From positions 1 through 17,493 of the forward strand of contig VERO01000015.1 in NCBI GenBank assembly GCA_018882625.1: a DNA stretch of 17,493 bases. The letters are read 5' to 3'. Positions 16,056 through 17,493 of this stretch are shown piece after piece. Every line of letters starts with the position of its first letter. The stretch's first letter is position 1. This DNA is from Phycisphaerales bacterium. Its GTDB lineage: Bacteria > Planctomycetota > Phycisphaerae > Phycisphaerales > SM1A02. The notes below the pieces were generated by a model. That model ran no database searches and was not told the DNA's origin. It was given only the letters and a program-made list of their open reading frames with translations. The position numbers and the translations under genes are program-made.

Positions 16056-17030
16056 TCATGCCGCACGCGAGGGGTCGTGCGTCGCCCGCCACGAGCGGTT
16101 GCCCCGGTACCACTCGATGGTCCGGCGAAGGCCATCCTCGAAGCCGACCTTGGCCTGCCACCCGAGCAGCTCCCTGGCCCGGCGCGTGTCGAGGCACCTG
16201 CGCGGCTGCCCGTCCGGCTTCGACGAGTCCCACCTGATCTCGCCTGAGAATCCGGTGAGCTTCGCGATGAGGTGGACCAGGTCACGGATAGTGATCTCCT
16301 GTCCGGTGCCGAGGTTGATCGGGACCGGATCGTCCATCACCTCGGCGGCGCGCACGATTCCCGCCGCCGCGTCCTCCACGAACAGGAACTCCCGGCTCGC
16401 GGATCCCGTGCCCCAGCACGTGAGGTGCCCCGCATGGGACTCTGCAGCCTCGACGCACTTGCGGATCAGCGCGGGAATCACGTGGGAGGTCTGCGGGTCG
16501 AAGTTGTCCCAGGGACCGTAGAGGTTGACGGGGAGCAGGTACGAGGACTTGAGTCCGTACTGGCGCCTGTACCCGTCGAGCATGACAAGCGCCGCCTTCT
16601 TCGCGACGCCGTAGGGTGCGTTGGTCTCCTCGGGGTACCCGTCCCAGAGCCGATCCTCGCTGAAGGGCACTGGAGTGTGCTTCGGGTAGGCGCAGATGGT
16701 GCCCGCCTGCACAAACTTGGCCACTCCCCTCACCCGGGCCTGCTCGATCATGTGGAGCGCCATGGCCATGTTGGCGAAGAAGTAGCGGCCAGGATTCGCC
16801 TGGTTGGCGCCTATTCCGCCGACCTCGGCCGCCAGATGGATGACCACATCGGGTCGGGACTGCGCATAGAGCCGCTCGACATCGCCCTCTCGGGTGAGGT
16901 CGTAGTCGCGGCGGCGCGGAACCGTGATCTCCTGCGCGCCACGGATGCGAAGCAGGGACTCCACGGCGCGACCGAGGAATCCCGCGCCTCCAGTAAGCAG
17001 GATCCGGGCGTTGGCGAGGTTCATGGGCAT
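16056..17030 (-). CDS. fcl: GDP-L-fucose synthase
   Basis: Fcl epimerises and reduces GDP-4-keto-6-deoxymannose to GDP-L-fucose with NADPH in the cytoplasm. The 324 residues match the usual length. Seen are the Rossmann TGGAGFLG (13-20), HLAAEVGGIGANQ (65-77), AGTICAYPK (109-117) carrying the family's catalytic Thr/Ser and Cys, and the SDR pair Tyr140/Lys144 in NAPYGVAKK. SREFLFVEDAA (212-222) and INLGTGQEITI also fit. The start is ATG at 17030 or, equally, 17024. A longer frame to 17174 would run to within 12 bp of the opposing gmd start and adds unrelated sequence. No strong ribosome binding site is seen. Divergence from gmd, which makes its substrate, supports the call. Confidence 0.93.
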   Translation of the reverse strand: MPMNLANARILLTGGAGFLGRAVESLLRIRGAQEITVPRRRDYDLTREGDVERLYAQSRPDVVIHLAAEVGGIGANQANPGRYFFANMAMALHMIEQARVRGVAKFVQAGTICAYPKHTPVPFSEDRLWDGYPEETNAPYGVAKKAALVMLDGYRRQYGLKSSYLLPVNLYGPWDNFDPQTSHVIPALIRKCVEAAESHAGHLTCWGTGSASREFLFVEDAAAGIVRAAEVMDDPVPINLGTGQEITIRDLVHLIAKLTGFSGEIRWDSSKPDGQPRRCLDTRRARELLGWQAKVGFEDGLRRTIEWYRGNRSWRATHDPSRAA

Positions 17031-17185
17031 CGGCAGTAGAGCACGGCTGACTGTGGTTATCGGCTTGATTCCGGGTCTCCTTGAGCATGGCGGGGAAACT
17101 CGCGAGAGAGGCCCACGCTGCCCGATTACCGGATTTCGCGATCCGCGTCCGTACGATGAAGATCCTCCCCGCAAAGGGCAACACC
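17031..17185. promoter_or_regulatory. Divergent intergenic region between fcl and gmd
   Basis: These 155 bp must hold promoters for both directions. Toward gmd there is TACGAT at 17152-17157 (4 of 6 to TATAAT) without a good -35. Toward fcl I see only GATAAC at about 17055-17060 as a weak -10. AAGGG 7-8 nt before the gmd ATG is its ribosome binding site. No clear operator repeat is visible. Confidence 0.4.
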
Positions 17186-17493
17186 ATGGCCACCAAGAAG
17201 GCGCTGATCACCGGAATCACAGGTCAGGACGGCAGTTACCTGACCGAACTGCTGCTCGGCAAGGGCTATCAGGTGCATGGCGTCATCCGACGCAGCTCGA
17301 GTTTCAACACGGGTCGCCTCGATCACATCTACCAGGATCCCCACCAGCCCGGTTCGCGGCTTTTCCTGCATTACGGCGACCTCAACGACGGAAACAACCT
17401 CTCGGACCTCGTGCGGAAGGTCGACCCCGACGAGGTCTACAACCTCGGAGCGCAAAGCCACGTCCGTGTCAGCTTCGACATGCCTGTGTACAC
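17186..17493 (+). CDS. gmd: GDP-mannose 4,6-dehydratase, C-terminus cut by the window edge
   Basis: The first 102 codons are present. Gmd converts GDP-mannose to GDP-4-keto-6-deoxymannose with NADP, feeding Fcl. The N-terminal KKALITGITGQDGSYL is the family's nucleotide-binding glycine motif, followed by HGVIRRSSSFNTGR (31-44), HYGDLNDG and EVYNLGAQSHVRVSF (85-99), all characteristic of Gmd. The ATG at 17186 is chosen because it has GGG 7 nt upstream and matches the usual N-terminus; an in-frame ATG at 17156 would add 10 residues. It is the only plus-strand gene in the window and probably leads a second part of the polysaccharide locus to the right. Confidence 0.96.
   Translation, partial: MATKKALITGITGQDGSYLTELLLGKGYQVHGVIRRSSSFNTGRLDHIYQDPHQPGSRLFLHYGDLNDGNNLSDLVRKVDPDEVYNLGAQSHVRVSFDMPVY

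Overview
The window is high-GC bacterial DNA, almost fully coding, with nearly every gene on the minus strand; only gmd at the right edge is on the plus strand. Several traits point to the Planctomycetota, probably a Phycisphaerae-like lineage. EF-Tu lacks the usual RGITI switch I motif. There is a single-pilin gene with a GLTIVE-type cleavage site and a C-terminal VDGHV motif. CysS has HIGN in place of HIGH and carries internal insertions. Shine-Dalgarno sites are used in several places. The lineage call is inference from family signatures, not from a search.

Transcription runs right to left, so the layout is described in that order. (1) At 17493-9550 is a cell-surface polysaccharide locus. 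gmd is divergent from fcl (GDP-L-fucose synthesis); fcl is followed by a hexapeptide acetyltransferase, a family 2 glycosyltransferase, a family 4 glycosyltransferase, an O-antigen ligase/polymerase-like membrane protein, a Wzx-type flippase and a second family 2 glycosyltransferase. Gaps are 4-bp overlaps to 60 bp, so most of it looks like one operon. (2) At 9481-5815 are housekeeping genes cysS, coaE and rho, with cysS and coaE sharing one base (TGATG). (3) At 5810-4806 is a type IV pilin/pseudopilin-like protein only 4 bp after rho, closed by a hairpin with a T-run. (4) At 4701-1783 is the translation/export cluster tRNA-Thr(GGU), tuf, rpmG, tRNA-Trp(CCA), secE, nusG. (5) At 1780-1 two genes follow nusG where rplK-rplA-rplJ-rplL are commonly found: a lipoprotein with a Pro-Ala tail and, overlapping it by GTGA, a CHAD-domain protein that runs off the left edge.

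The polysaccharide genes fit a flippase-dependent route. Gmd and Fcl supply GDP-fucose, the transferases build a lipid-linked glycan on the cytoplasmic face, the acetyltransferase decorates it, the flippase exports it and the ligase-like protein polymerises or attaches it. No initiating phosphoglycosyltransferase or clear fucosyltransferase is visible, so the locus probably continues to the right. I saw no CRISPR array, insertion sequence, prophage or rRNA. The least explained parts are the lipoprotein-CHAD pair after nusG and the hairpins in the tRNA-Thr to nusG cluster.
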